Source of the DNA: Spongiihabitans sp965206355
GTDB lineage: Bacteria > Pseudomonadota > Gammaproteobacteria > Arenicellales > Poriferihabitantaceae
Direction: 5' to 3'
NCBI GenBank assembly: GCA_965206355.1
Contig: OZ242212.1
Coordinates: 1,302,001-1,366,000 of the forward strand
DNA: 64,000 nucleotides
The position numbers and the translations under genes were made by a program. A model generated the notes under the pieces. The model saw nothing but the letters and a program-made list of their open reading frames with translations. It ran no database searches and was not told the DNA's origin. Of this stretch, positions 28,469 to 37,252 are shown piece by piece. Each line of letters begins with the position of its first letter. Position 1 is the first letter of the stretch.

Positions 28469-29449
28469 ATGTTGATGGACAGAACCCAATACGGCGAGAT
28501 AATCGAAGGTGCGGAGCGGCATATTGGCTTCTACATCTCCAATGATTTTAGTATGTTGCCATTGATTGCGGCGGTGGAGCCTTTGCGTATCGCCAATCGT
28601 ATGTCACACAAGCCACTGTATCAGTGGTCGATTGTGACTGCAGATGGTGACCGTGCTTTGGCAACGAATGGCATGGCATTGACTGCCAGTTATGCGGTTA
28701 AAAATGCGCCGGATTTCTGTATGCTATTTGTCTGTGGTCCTTATGCACCTAAAAATTTCAATCACCCACCTACGCTCGATTGGTTGGTGGCGCAGAGTAA
28801 GCGCGGTATTGTTATTGGTGGCATTGAAACAGGCTGCCATATTCTTGCCGAATCGGGTCTTTTGGATGGGGTGCAATGCACGACGCACTGGGAGAATATG
28901 GCAGAGTTTGTTGAGAAATTTCCCGGACATAAGGTCTCATCCGATGTCTATGAGATTGATGGTAAGCGGGTAACCTGTTCTGGAGGAGCGGTTTCTATGG
29001 ATATGATGCTATATATCATTGAGCAACAGCATGGTCACGAGTTGGCCGCCTCGGTTGCCGACACGATGATTCATCCTGATATTCGCCATGCCAGTGAACC
29101 ACAACGGATGAATATTCAGGCACGCACTGGTGTTAATCATCCGGTGTTGCTGGAGTGTATTGAGCTGATTGAAGCCAATATCGAACAACCCCTTTCTCCC
29201 CACGATCTAGCGCATCTGGTTGGGGTGTCAAAACGGCAGTTGGAAAGGTTGTTCCGCTGCCATTTGAATATCACTCCGGCACGCTATTATTTGGGCATTC
29301 GGCTGGATGTGGCGCGAAAAATGCTGGAGACGAGTAGCATGAGAATTATTGATGTGGCGATAGCGTGTGGTTTTAAGTCTGCCGGACATTTTAGCAGTCG
29401 CTATGTTTCCAGCTACGGCGTAACGCCCCGAGCTACGCGTAAAAAATGA
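28469..29449 (+). CDS. GlxA-family AraC-type regulator
   Basis: A 326-aa regulator with an N-terminal DJ-1/PfpI-like amidase domain (HIGFYISNDFSMLPLIAAVEPLRIANRM, GGIETGCHILAESGLLDG) and a C-terminal AraC double helix-turn-helix (LSPHDLAHLVGVSKRQLERLFRCHLNITPARYYLGIRLDVARKML...IIDVAIACGFKSAGHFSSRYVSSYGVTPRATRKK). GbdR and related members control glycine betaine, dimethylglycine and carnitine catabolism. The MttB-family gene and a dimethylglycine-dehydrogenase stump downstream support this kind of target. Confidence 0.88.
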   Translation: MLMDRTQYGEIIEGAERHIGFYISNDFSMLPLIAAVEPLRIANRMSHKPLYQWSIVTADGDRALATNGMALTASYAVKNAPDFCMLFVCGPYAPKNFNHPPTLDWLVAQSKRGIVIGGIETGCHILAESGLLDGVQCTTHWENMAEFVEKFPGHKVSSDVYEIDGKRVTCSGGAVSMDMMLYIIEQQHGHELAASVADTMIHPDIRHASEPQRMNIQARTGVNHPVLLECIELIEANIEQPLSPHDLAHLVGVSKRQLERLFRCHLNITPARYYLGIRLDVARKMLETSSMRIIDVAIACGFKSAGHFSSRYVSSYGVTPRATRKK

Positions 29450-29731
29450 TTATTAACCGAGTTGTTACGGATTGTTGATCGGCTTGTCGGTATCGCTATC
29501 TGTATCGGGTATGAAATTATCACCTGATAATTATCAAGCGGCAACCTGAAAAGGCGCGGAAATTGAATTTCCAGTCGTTAAATGTTACATCATTAAGCTC
29601 AGATTCAATAATACTTGGCGTTTTTGCCTCAAGGGTATCTTGATTGTCAGGCTTTTGCCGTGATTGCAAAGCAAGTTTTACAGGCAGAGTCGCGGTGAAT
29701 AGGGGTGTCCTCAAGCATTAGACATAAACTT

Positions 29732-31303
29732 ATGACTAGAAGAGCAGGTGGAAGAGAAGCGAGAAAAGCGTTAAGAGCCGCACCGTTGGCTGAAAAGAAT
29801 AAACCGATTAAACCCGGTCAGCATGGTGGGCGATATATGCCTTTGACAGCGAATCAGTTGCAGCGGATTCACGAGGCCATGCTTGATCTGCTTGAAAATG
29901 TGGGGTTTACCCGCTTTATTCCGTCTTGTGCGGAAATGGTTACTAAAGCGGGAGGACGCTTAACAGCTGAAGGACGCTTATTGTTTCCAAGAGAACTCAT
30001 TGAATGGACCATGGCAACCTGCGCCCGCGACATCACCCTTTATGGGCAGTCTCCTGAACACGATATGCACCTGAGCGGAAACAAAGTGCATTTTGGTACG
30101 GCAGGGGCGGCGGTTCACGTTGTTGATGAGTGGAAACATCATGATAAATACCCCAAGGGTGGCAGTTATCGGGAATCTACGCTTCAGGATTTATATGATG
30201 CGGCGCGCTTGGTGGATAAGCATGAGCATATTCATTTCTTCCAACGTTGTCTGGTTGCCCGTGATGTTGAGCAGCCGGCGGCGATGGATTTGAATACCAC
30301 CTATGCCTCGGTTGCCGGTACGCGTAAACACTGTGGGGTCAGTTATGTGGATCCGAGTCATGCCGAGGAAGGACTGAAACTATTGCATGAAATTGCCGGT
30401 GGTGAAGATAAATGGCGTGCCCGACCGTTTGTCAGTGTGTCGTGTTGTTTCGTCGTGCCGCCATTGCGTTTTGCCGAAGATGCCTGCAAGGTGATGGAGG
30501 TCTGTATTCGTGGCGGCATGCCGGTATTACTGCTCGCCGCCGGACAGGCAGGCGCGACCAGTCCGGCATCTTTGGCGGGTGCGGTGGTGCAGGAATGTGC
30601 AGAATCTTTGGCCGCATTGGCGTATGCGAATCTGATTGTACCGGGGCATCCCTGTGTTTATGCGCCATGGCCTTTCGTTTCTGATTTGCGCACCGGTGCC
30701 ATGAGTGGCGGTAGTGGCGAGCAGGCGGTGTTGATGGCCGCCTGTGGTCAGGTCGGACGCTATTTGAACCTGCCGACCGGCATTGCCGCAGGCATGGCGG
30801 ATTCCAAAATTCCTGATGCCCAGTCCGGCTTTGAAAAGGGCTATACGTTAGCACTTGCCGGTCATAGCGGCACCAATTTGGTGTATGAATCGGTCGGTAT
30901 GCAGGCAAGTTTGCTGGGCTTTAGCTTTGAAGGCACGACCATAGATAATGACATGCTGGGCGCAATCAATCGTAGCGTGCGAGGCATCGAAATAGATACC
31001 GAGACGCTGGCGCTGGAGACCATCGAAGATGTTTGTACCCATGGGCCGGAACATTTTCTGGGACATCAGGCGACTTTATCAAGAATGGAAAGCGATTACG
31101 TCTATCCAGATGTGGGTAACCGATTGACCCCGGCAGAATGGCAGGAGCTGGGTTCTAAAACGGTTAATGAGGTTGCCAGAGAAAAAACCCGCGAAATACT
31201 GGACAGCCATTTTCCTGCACATATATCGGCTGAGTTGGATGCGCGTATTCGAGGTAAATTTGATATTCGTTTGCCGCGTGAGCAGATGCAATCGAAAGGT
31301 TAA
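29732..31303 (+). CDS. MttB-family trimethylamine/betaine methyltransferase homologue, no pyrrolysine
   Basis: A 523-aa protein of the trimethylamine methyltransferase (MttB) superfamily (PLTANQLQRIHEAMLDLLENVGF, LHFGTAGAAVHV-like strand, GTRKHCGVSYV, DLRTGAMSGGSGEQAVLMAACGQ, GMADSKIPDAQSGFEKGYT). The frame has no internal amber codon, so it belongs to the non-pyrrolysine branch, members of which demethylate quaternary amines such as glycine betaine with a corrinoid protein. No corrinoid protein is encoded here. The ATG at 29732 is used; GTG at 29705 is possible. It is followed by the stump of an FAD dehydrogenase gene. Confidence 0.85.
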   Translation: MTRRAGGREARKALRAAPLAEKNKPIKPGQHGGRYMPLTANQLQRIHEAMLDLLENVGFTRFIPSCAEMVTKAGGRLTAEGRLLFPRELIEWTMATCARDITLYGQSPEHDMHLSGNKVHFGTAGAAVHVVDEWKHHDKYPKGGSYRESTLQDLYDAARLVDKHEHIHFFQRCLVARDVEQPAAMDLNTTYASVAGTRKHCGVSYVDPSHAEEGLKLLHEIAGGEDKWRARPFVSVSCCFVVPPLRFAEDACKVMEVCIRGGMPVLLLAAGQAGATSPASLAGAVVQECAESLAALAYANLIVPGHPCVYAPWPFVSDLRTGAMSGGSGEQAVLMAACGQVGRYLNLPTGIAAGMADSKIPDAQSGFEKGYTLALAGHSGTNLVYESVGMQASLLGFSFEGTTIDNDMLGAINRSVRGIEIDTETLALETIEDVCTHGPEHFLGHQATLSRMESDYVYPDVGNRLTPAEWQELGSKTVNEVAREKTREILDSHFPAHISAELDARIRGKFDIRLPREQMQSKG

Positions 31304-31415
31304 TTCACATGATAAACAAATAAAAAATAGGCGTTAATTTAGAGGCGTTTTAAGTTAGGACACCCAGATAAAAGGGGTTAATTTAGAACACCAAATTCCG
31401 TCAAGAGAAAAAGTA

Positions 31416-31556
31416 ATGAGTGTCAAAAAACTGCCGACTCAGGCAAAAATAGTGATTGTGAGTGTGATGGACGCGAGTCTGGCGTATCATCTTGCGGAAA
31501 AAGGTTGGAGTGATTGCTTGTTGATTGAAAAAGGCGAGCTGACATCCTCGAGGTAA
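31416..31556 (+). pseudogene. 5' stump of a dimethylglycine dehydrogenase-like gene
   Basis: 46 codons reading MSVKKLPTQAKIVIV, then SVMDASLAYHLAEKGWSDCL and LIEKGELTSSR stop. This matches the N-terminal FAD-binding part of dimethylglycine/sarcosine-dehydrogenase-like proteins, in which LIEKGELTSG is followed by STWHAAG. Two defects are visible: the dinucleotide-binding GxGxxG is damaged (VSVMDAS in place of VGAGVVGAS) and the frame stops right after the conserved TS. The remaining several hundred codons are absent; a RidA gene in opposite orientation follows 17 bp later. It marks the junction of a large replacement. Confidence 0.75.
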
Positions 31557-31573
31557 CTTTTTTGAAGAAATGA

Positions 31574-32077
31574 TTAGACAGGCTTATTCAATGCTACCGT
31601 ATATTCGATTAAAACAGGCGAATTACGGGGTAAGCTCTTTACTCCGACTACTGTTCTGGCATGGCGGCCTTTGTCGGCGAGTGTTTCTATCAAATACTGT
31701 GAGGCACCATTGGCCACTTCTGATATGTCTTCAAAAGCGTCATCATGAGCGACATAGCATGTGAGCCTCAGGATGCGATTAAGGTTTTCCAGCCCCCCCG
31801 CAGAGTGATTGAGCCATGCTAACGCTTGTTGGGAACAAATTTTTGCGGCATCTTTGGCGTTTTCAAGGCTGATTTCATTTCCTACTTTCCCAACATAAGC
31901 GAGTTCACCTCTTTGTTTGGGAATTTGACCGGCGAGACGGACGGTTAAACCATCGATGGCTAAAATATCATACGGATATTTGGTCCCTTCTGGAACCGGT
32001 AGATTGCGGGCAATTTCCGATATGTCTGGATTGAGCTTACCTTTGAGTTCTTCCATAGAAATTTGAATTCCCGGCAT
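31574..32077 (-). CDS. RidA/YjgF family protein
   Basis: A 167-aa RidA-superfamily protein; the diagnostic C-terminal ARTVVGVKSLPRNSPVLIEYTVAL is intact, including the Arg that binds imine/enamine carboxylates. KVGNEISLENAKDAAKICSQQALAWL is the family helix. Members deaminate reactive imines or act as ligand-binding proteins. Its start overlaps the TRAP permease stop (TAATG), so it is the third gene of a TRAP operon and may process the imported substrate. Confidence 0.85.
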   Translation of the reverse strand: MPGIQISMEELKGKLNPDISEIARNLPVPEGTKYPYDILAIDGLTVRLAGQIPKQRGELAYVGKVGNEISLENAKDAAKICSQQALAWLNHSAGGLENLNRILRLTCYVAHDDAFEDISEVANGASQYLIETLADKGRHARTVVGVKSLPRNSPVLIEYTVALNKPV

Positions 32078-33957
32078 TATTTAGCAACATTCGGATTCGT
32101 AGAGTTGGACCTGATTCTTTGTAGCCACCAGATACCGGCGATTGCAACTGCGGCAAAACAGTTGAGAACAACGTTGGGAACGATCAAAATTACCGCGGCA
32201 GATAGAAGAAGGACACGCCCAAGCCATCCCAATGGACGGCTACCAAGCCATCCGGTCATAGTGATTGAAAGACATACAATTGCTATGGCCGAGCGTAGCA
32301 GTACAACAAATAAACTTCCCCATTCCCCTTTCCCCAATAGCTCGGGATTGGCGACAAATAGAAACGGGATGACATATGCAGGCATACCCAACGCAAATGC
32401 CCGCCACCCCACAGCAGTGGAACTTGCTCCTGCGATTGGTGCTGCGGCAAACGCTGCCACTGCAACTGGTGGGGTAATTTGCCCAAGTACGGCATAGTAA
32501 AAAACAAACAGATGTGCGGCCAATGGATTAGCACCAAGATTGACCAGGGCTGGGGCCACCAATGTTGCCTGAATAATATAGGCGGGTGTGGTCGGCATTC
32601 CCATACCAAAAATAAAGGCCGCAATCATCGCCAAAAATAAGGCGGCGTAGAGATTGCCGTCAGCAAATGCTAGGACCAGACTGCTGAATCGGAAGCCGAG
32701 GCCCGAAATTTGAACAATCCCAACAATAATACCGGCAGAAGCACAAGCAATAGCCACGGTAACAGCTGTGCGGGCACCGAGTTCCAACCCTTTTGCCAGG
32801 ATTGATGGCGACACCCACGTAGAGCGCCTGAGGAAAGGAGTGATCAAAGTGACCACCACCCCGTAAAAGGCGCAAACACTTGGAGTGTAGCCGATAATCA
32901 GGAAAATCATAATCACAATCAAGGGCAACAAGAATGTCCACCCAGCCTTAAATTCGCACCAGGTGGCCCCCTTTTCGCTACGCTCCAAGGGCTGTAAGCC
33001 ATGTTTCAACGCTTCCCAATGCACAGCCACAAATAGTGATGAAAAGAAAAGGAAAGCTGGCAGGGCCGCCGCCGTGATGACTTCTTGATAGCTGATTCCC
33101 AATATCGCGGCCATTAGAAAGGCCGCCGCTCCCATGATCGGTGGAGTAATCTGTCCACCTGTAGAGGCGACCGCTTCAACTGCACCAGCGAAGGCTTTTG
33201 GATAACCCAGTTTTTTCATCATCGGGATGGTGACGGCACCAGTGGTTGCCACATTGGCGACCGAACTGCCAGACATTGTTCCCATCAACGCGCTTGCAAC
33301 AACTGCCATTTTGGCAGGTCCACCGCGCGTTGACCCGGTTGCAGATTTTGTCACGTTTACAAAGAAGTCTCCGCCACCAATCACTTGAAGCAGTGCACCA
33401 AAGACAACAAACAAGAAAATAAAGTCTGTGGAAACCCCAAGGGCTACACCGAAAATACCTTCAAAACTGAAATACATTTGGTCAACAAATTCGTTGATAC
33501 CGACGCCCTTGTGGGCAAGAGGCCGCAGAATTTCGACATGACGCATGTAAGGCCCGGCAAACCCATAAACAACGAAGATCAAACAAAGTCCCGTAATCGC
33601 ATTCCCTAGGCATCTGCGCGTTAATTCCAGCACGACCAGCACCGTTCCGAGTGCGACAAAAAGTTCAACCAGCGTTGCCGTTTGTGTCCAAGGTGGGCGA
33701 ATAACAATCGAGGCATGAAAAACAATCATATACCCGACGCACAGAATTGATAAGCCAATGAGTACAGCATCCAATACGCTGTGCATTCGGTTACCAGTCA
33801 ACCTGTAGGTCAGATATCCGATTACCAGAGAGAACAAAAGATGTGTGGCCCGCACTATCAGGTCGGGAAATAAGGTAAATGGTGAAGCTGTCAATAGATG
33901 GAACAACGCCATCGTTACTGCAAGAACGGCGATTATTTTTTCGAGCTTTAGGGTCAT
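32077..33957 (-). CDS. TRAP transporter fused 4TM/12TM permease (TAXI type)
   Basis: A 626-aa membrane protein. The N-terminal four helices equal the small DctQ-like subunit; the rest is the large DctM-like subunit with conserved GSSVANVATTGAVTIPMMKKLGYPKAFAGAVEAVASTGGQITPPIMGAAAFLMA and GMGMPTTPAYIIQATLVAPALV...GQITPPVAVAAF. Such fusions partner with TAXI receptors, here encoded 127 bp upstream on the same strand. Substrate is likely an organic acid, not identifiable. Confidence 0.92.
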   Translation of the reverse strand: MTLKLEKIIAVLAVTMALFHLLTASPFTLFPDLIVRATHLLFSLVIGYLTYRLTGNRMHSVLDAVLIGLSILCVGYMIVFHASIVIRPPWTQTATLVELFVALGTVLVVLELTRRCLGNAITGLCLIFVVYGFAGPYMRHVEILRPLAHKGVGINEFVDQMYFSFEGIFGVALGVSTDFIFLFVVFGALLQVIGGGDFFVNVTKSATGSTRGGPAKMAVVASALMGTMSGSSVANVATTGAVTIPMMKKLGYPKAFAGAVEAVASTGGQITPPIMGAAAFLMAAILGISYQEVITAAALPAFLFFSSLFVAVHWEALKHGLQPLERSEKGATWCEFKAGWTFLLPLIVIMIFLIIGYTPSVCAFYGVVVTLITPFLRRSTWVSPSILAKGLELGARTAVTVAIACASAGIIVGIVQISGLGFRFSSLVLAFADGNLYAALFLAMIAAFIFGMGMPTTPAYIIQATLVAPALVNLGANPLAAHLFVFYYAVLGQITPPVAVAAFAAAPIAGASSTAVGWRAFALGMPAYVIPFLFVANPELLGKGEWGSLFVVLLRSAIAIVCLSITMTGWLGSRPLGWLGRVLLLSAAVILIVPNVVLNCFAAVAIAGIWWLQRIRSNSTNPNVAK

Positions 33958-34084
33958 GAACAGGCTTTTTCAATGAAAGCGTACACTGTATTAACTCACA
34001 CGCACAATGCATCTAACGCTAAATCTAAAGCACAAGAAACATAAACTTTCACAGACCCACTTCGGGCTGGGAGAGCCGTTATAA

Positions 34085-35101
34085 TTAATTCAGAGCGGCT
34101 GCATCCGTCTGGATTCTTTGCTCTTTATAGAACTTTGCGGCACCTGGGTGAATAGGTGCCAGCATGCCACGACCAGTGGTATCTTTGGAGATATACCGTA
34201 GAAGAGCATGGGTTTTCTGGAATTTTTCAAGGTTGTTCCAGATAGTTGATGTCACTTTATATGCAGTATCATAAGACATCTTGTCGGAGGCAAACAGGAA
34301 TGTTTTGGTGCCTACAGAGATCGCGGTTGCGACTTGCCCCTGATAAAGACCAACCGGCAGCGTCACTTTTTCAAATCCACTTCCGTATTTTTCCAAATAC
34401 TTATCAACCTTTGCTTCATCAAGCGAAAGAACACGAATTTTACGGGCAGCTTCTGTCGCAATAACAGTTGAGTGCGGATACAAGGCAAGCCACATTACAG
34501 CATCTAGCTGACCGTTGCGCAGACCGTTTTGTGATTCTTTCCAACTCAAGTGATGTACTTTACCACCATTAGCTCCCAGATCTTCGATCTTCATTCCGTA
34601 CACAGAGAGCAGGTTGTTGAATGCATTCCATGATGTTTGACCAGGCTGGCCAGCACTAATTTGCTTGCCAACAAGATCTTCAATTGAGTTGATATCAGAG
34701 CTGGCATCTACCCAAATCTGAATAGCGCTTGGGAAAAAAGTCATTAGACCTTTAATGTTTTTGATAGGCTTTTCCGGAGTTGCGGGATCTCTGCCAGCCC
34801 AAGCGTCTGAAGCGTTACTTGCTGATGTGATACCGAGATCTGCTTCACCTGATGATACGCGAAGTAGGTTTGGACCAGAGCCACCTGGCTGAACCCCGAC
34901 AATGCTGTCTGGAAACGCCGTGCGCATTAAATCACCAAGACCTGTTGCAACAACATTGAATGTGCCGCCACTAGGACCGCCACCAATGTTAAGGAACTTG
35001 GGGTCGGCAGCTTGTGCAATTGTGATTATGGAAAGCGTAGCGACCACAGAAAATGCCTGTGCGACTACACGGATGGAGCATGATTTCGGTAAGTGAATCA
35101 T
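34085..35101 (-). CDS. TAXI-family TRAP solute receptor
   Basis: A 338-aa periplasmic receptor. Signal peptide MIHLPKSCSIRVVAQAFSVVATLSIITIAQA is followed by FLNIGGGPSGGTFNVVATGLGDLM, GVQPGGSGPNLLRVSSGEADLGITSAS and the C-terminal GRGMLAPIHPGAAKFYKE, all typical of TAXI proteins. The ATG at 35101 is fixed by AAGGAGA just upstream; longer frames from 35155 would bury the signal peptide. First gene of the TRAP operon. Confidence 0.9.
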   Translation of the reverse strand: MIHLPKSCSIRVVAQAFSVVATLSIITIAQAADPKFLNIGGGPSGGTFNVVATGLGDLMRTAFPDSIVGVQPGGSGPNLLRVSSGEADLGITSASNASDAWAGRDPATPEKPIKNIKGLMTFFPSAIQIWVDASSDINSIEDLVGKQISAGQPGQTSWNAFNNLLSVYGMKIEDLGANGGKVHHLSWKESQNGLRNGQLDAVMWLALYPHSTVIATEAARKIRVLSLDEAKVDKYLEKYGSGFEKVTLPVGLYQGQVATAISVGTKTFLFASDKMSYDTAYKVTSTIWNNLEKFQKTHALLRYISKDTTGRGMLAPIHPGAAKFYKEQRIQTDAAALN

Positions 35102-35262
35102 TAGGAATCTCCTTTTTTTTAGACAATCAATTAAGAAGCAAATAAGACCGAACACAACAATTATACTTTAATGTAGAAATAAATCCCATTTTATACAATA
35201 AACATTATAGGTTAATAGCGGTTCCATATTTCTGATCGTTCACCTTATCCACTGAGACCTTA

Positions 35263-35367
35263 ATGCAAGCATTACAATGTTTAACAAAGCTGGCAACGGT
35301 TGGAGATGATATTATTACAGTTCGAGTTATCAGACCGAGCTCGTGGCACAAAGGCGAATCCATCTAA
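35263..35367 (+). pseudogene. 34-codon coding remnant, identity unknown
   Basis: An in-frame stretch reads MQALQCLTKLATVGDDII then TVRVIRPSSWHKGESI stop. Amino acid make-up looks like the C-terminus of an enzyme rather than random sequence, but I cannot name it. It lies in the 270 bp between the TAXI gene and MITE copy 2, which otherwise holds only the TRAP promoter region. Confidence 0.25.
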
Positions 35368-35428
35368 TTTTTTGTGTTTGGTTAATCTGGGTGGACAAGA
35401 ATAACAATCGTGCATTTAAATATTAAAT

Positions 35429-35567
35429 GAGACCTTTGCACGGAAGATGATTTCGCTTTCAGGCCAGACAAAAACGCACGGAATGAGGGAGTTTATGCTT
35501 ATAAATGACCGATTGAGTACGTTTTTAACGCAGTATGCAGGTGAAATGGCTTTCGTGCAAAGGTCTC
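35429..35567 (+). mobile_element. MITE copy 2 (139 bp, TSD TAAAT)
   Basis: Same element as copy 1: GAGACCTTTGCACG at the left end, CGTGCAAAGGTCTC at the right, flanked by TAAAT at 35424-35428 and 35568-35572. Internal sequence is nearly identical to copies 3 and 4. The short open frame inside is shared by all copies but is not a supported gene. Confidence 0.92.
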
Positions 35568-35651
35568 TAAATAACTTACATACACTCCAGAGTGTATTGT
35601 ATGTTTGGTGGTACTACATAACTGGACAAATTGACTACTGCTGGGGATTGT

Positions 35652-36360
35652 TATTGTTAGTAACACATAACCTGTCCGGTCTTGTAGCACATGATCTGTC
35701 TGGTTTTCATACTGCCCCGAGGAGGGAAGTTTATGAGGTGGACAGAGTGGCTGCAGGAGACCCGACTGACGAGATTTGAGGAAGCATATGAGAAGGACGG
35801 GGAGCTGTTTCACCCAGAAGGAAGCGCGATTGCTGGGGGTTTGTGCCCGGACATTTCGACGCTACATTGATCGGTATGAGGATGAGGGCCTGGATGGTCT
35901 CATCGACAAAACAGAGACCTACCTGCCGGCTTACAACGCCGAGTTTACCCAGCCGTCACCAGAGCCGGGTTCCGCCTTTGTGGCGTGTCCGGATTTGAGC
36001 GTATTGGATAACACCCTGTGTGAGCGCTTTGAGCGGACGGTGGGGAAGGACAATTGTGTGCACTTTGCGGGGCGGGAGCTACAGATACCAGCGGATCGTC
36101 ACCGCTGTCATTATGTCAAGGCGAAGGTCAAAGTGCTACGCTACCCCGATAACACCCTGGCCATTCACCACGGCCCCCGGGAGCTGGCAAGGTATGATGC
36201 CTTGTATCAGGTAGTATCAAATGCATTCCCGGTTGTCGCCTAATGTCCGCGGCTCAACCGGTAGTGGACAGGCCCCTCTTGGGAACCTTTCAACCATCAC
36301 GCTAAAAGCGGACAACCTATGTGCTACGAAACCGGACATTTCTATTTGTTGCTAACAGCA
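35652..36360 (+). mobile_element. Decayed ISNCY-like insertion sequence
   Basis: Imperfect terminal inverted repeats of roughly 40 bp bracket a broken transposase gene. Left end: TGTTAGTAACA ... CTGTCCGGTCTTGTAGCACA. Right end, reversed: TGTTAGCAACA ... ATGTCCGGTTTCGTAGCACA. The element is only about 0.7 kb because the middle of the transposase has been deleted. Confidence 0.75.
35733..36243 (+). pseudogene. ISNCY-family transposase remnant
   Basis: The first frame (35733) encodes MRWTEWLQETRLTRFEEAYE. The sequence then shifts to another frame encoding FTQKEARLLGVCARTFRRYI and DRYEDEGLDGLIDK, a helix-turn-helix typical of ISNCY transposases. It jumps directly to the C-terminal segment LPAYNAEFTQPSPEPGSAFV and further, so the DDE catalytic core is deleted. 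At least one frameshift and one large deletion make it inactive. Confidence 0.8.
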
Positions 36361-36735
36361 GTGTTTGCGGTCGCCCGATCTCGCCGGGCCGCCAGGGTGG
36401 GTTGCCATTTCCCAGACTGCTCCAAGCGCCGCGCATAACCATACCATCCGAAACGATTGGCCACACCAGCGACGACACCGAACTGCAAGATTACCTGAGC
36501 TGCAACTCCCCGGCACCAGCGACGGCTTGCGCGCCCTGCACGACCGCGACGCCAGCCGTTGCGAAGCGGTGCTGAGCCTTGCCATCCATGCTGGGCGGCG
36601 GCGAGGGAAGAAAAATGGCTGCGCCAGGCGGAACTAAATTTCATTCGCGAAGTCACTACATGGTACCACCCGCCGCGCCGTTGCAGGACGCGGCACCCCC
36701 TGCGGTTGCAATTCCCATCAACCTTACCAAACGAC
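36361..36735. other. GC-rich relic region
   Basis: Between the IS remnant and the DM13 gene there are about 375 bp of higher-GC DNA. Fragments such as LPGTSDGLRALHDRDASRCE and, in another frame, EEKWLRQAELNFIREVTTWY look like decayed coding DNA, but I cannot identify a source and no intact gene is supported. Confidence 0.35.
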
Positions 36736-37161
36736 ATGACGATGAATATCCCCAACCACCTGCTGCGCACCGCCCTGCTCGGCCTGTGCCTGCTCGCCAC
36801 CTCGTTGCCCGATGCCGTAGCGCAACCGTTGGCCGGCGGTGGCTGGATCAATAAAAGCTACGACATCCACGGCAACTGGGAAATCACCGCCCGGGACGGC
36901 GAACGCTACCTCGTCTTTGATGAGGACTTCCAAACCCGCCGCGGCCCGGATCTCAAGGTGTACCTGTCCACCCTTTCGGTGGCTGCGGTGAGCGACCGCA
37001 CGGTGGCGGAAAATTCGGTGGAAATCGCCCCCCTGAAGTCGGCCCGCGGCGCCCAGGAATACGTAATCCCGGCGCACCTCGATCTCGCCGATTACCGCTC
37101 CGTGCTGATTCACTGCAAGGCATATTCCCACCTGTGGGGCGGTGGGGAAATCATCCCCTGA
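36736..37161 (+). CDS. Exported DM13-domain protein
   Basis: A 141-aa protein with a signal peptide (MTMNIPNHLLRTALLGLCLL then ATSLPDAVAQ) and one DM13 domain: YDIHGNWEITARDGERYLVF, FQTRRGPDLKVYL, ENSVEIAPLKSARGAQEYVI, LADYRSVLIHCKAYSHLWGG. DM13 domains have been proposed to act in electron transfer through their conserved Cys. The ATG at 36736 (or 36742) starts at the signal peptide; the longer frame to 36559 runs into relic sequence. GC and codon use are higher than in the core genes, suggesting transfer. Confidence 0.8.
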   Translation: MTMNIPNHLLRTALLGLCLLATSLPDAVAQPLAGGGWINKSYDIHGNWEITARDGERYLVFDEDFQTRRGPDLKVYLSTLSVAAVSDRTVAENSVEIAPLKSARGAQEYVIPAHLDLADYRSVLIHCKAYSHLWGGGEIIP

Positions 37162-37164
37162 ACC

Positions 37165-37252
37165 ACTGCCTGTAGGCGGGGCAATGCGCCCTGTAGACGG
37201 AGCGACGCGCCCTACACAGCCGGAGCGATGCACCCTGTAGACGGAGCGGCGG
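37165..37252. repeat. Short degenerate tandem repeat at the end of the CbbQ gene
   Basis: About four imperfect units built on CGCCCTGTAGACGGAGCGA (for example CTGTAGGCGGGGCAATGCGC, CTGTAGACGGAGCGACGCGC, CTGTAGACGGAGCGGCGG). The repeats overlap the last codons of the CbbQ-like gene and give it an abnormal C-terminus. Confidence 0.65.
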
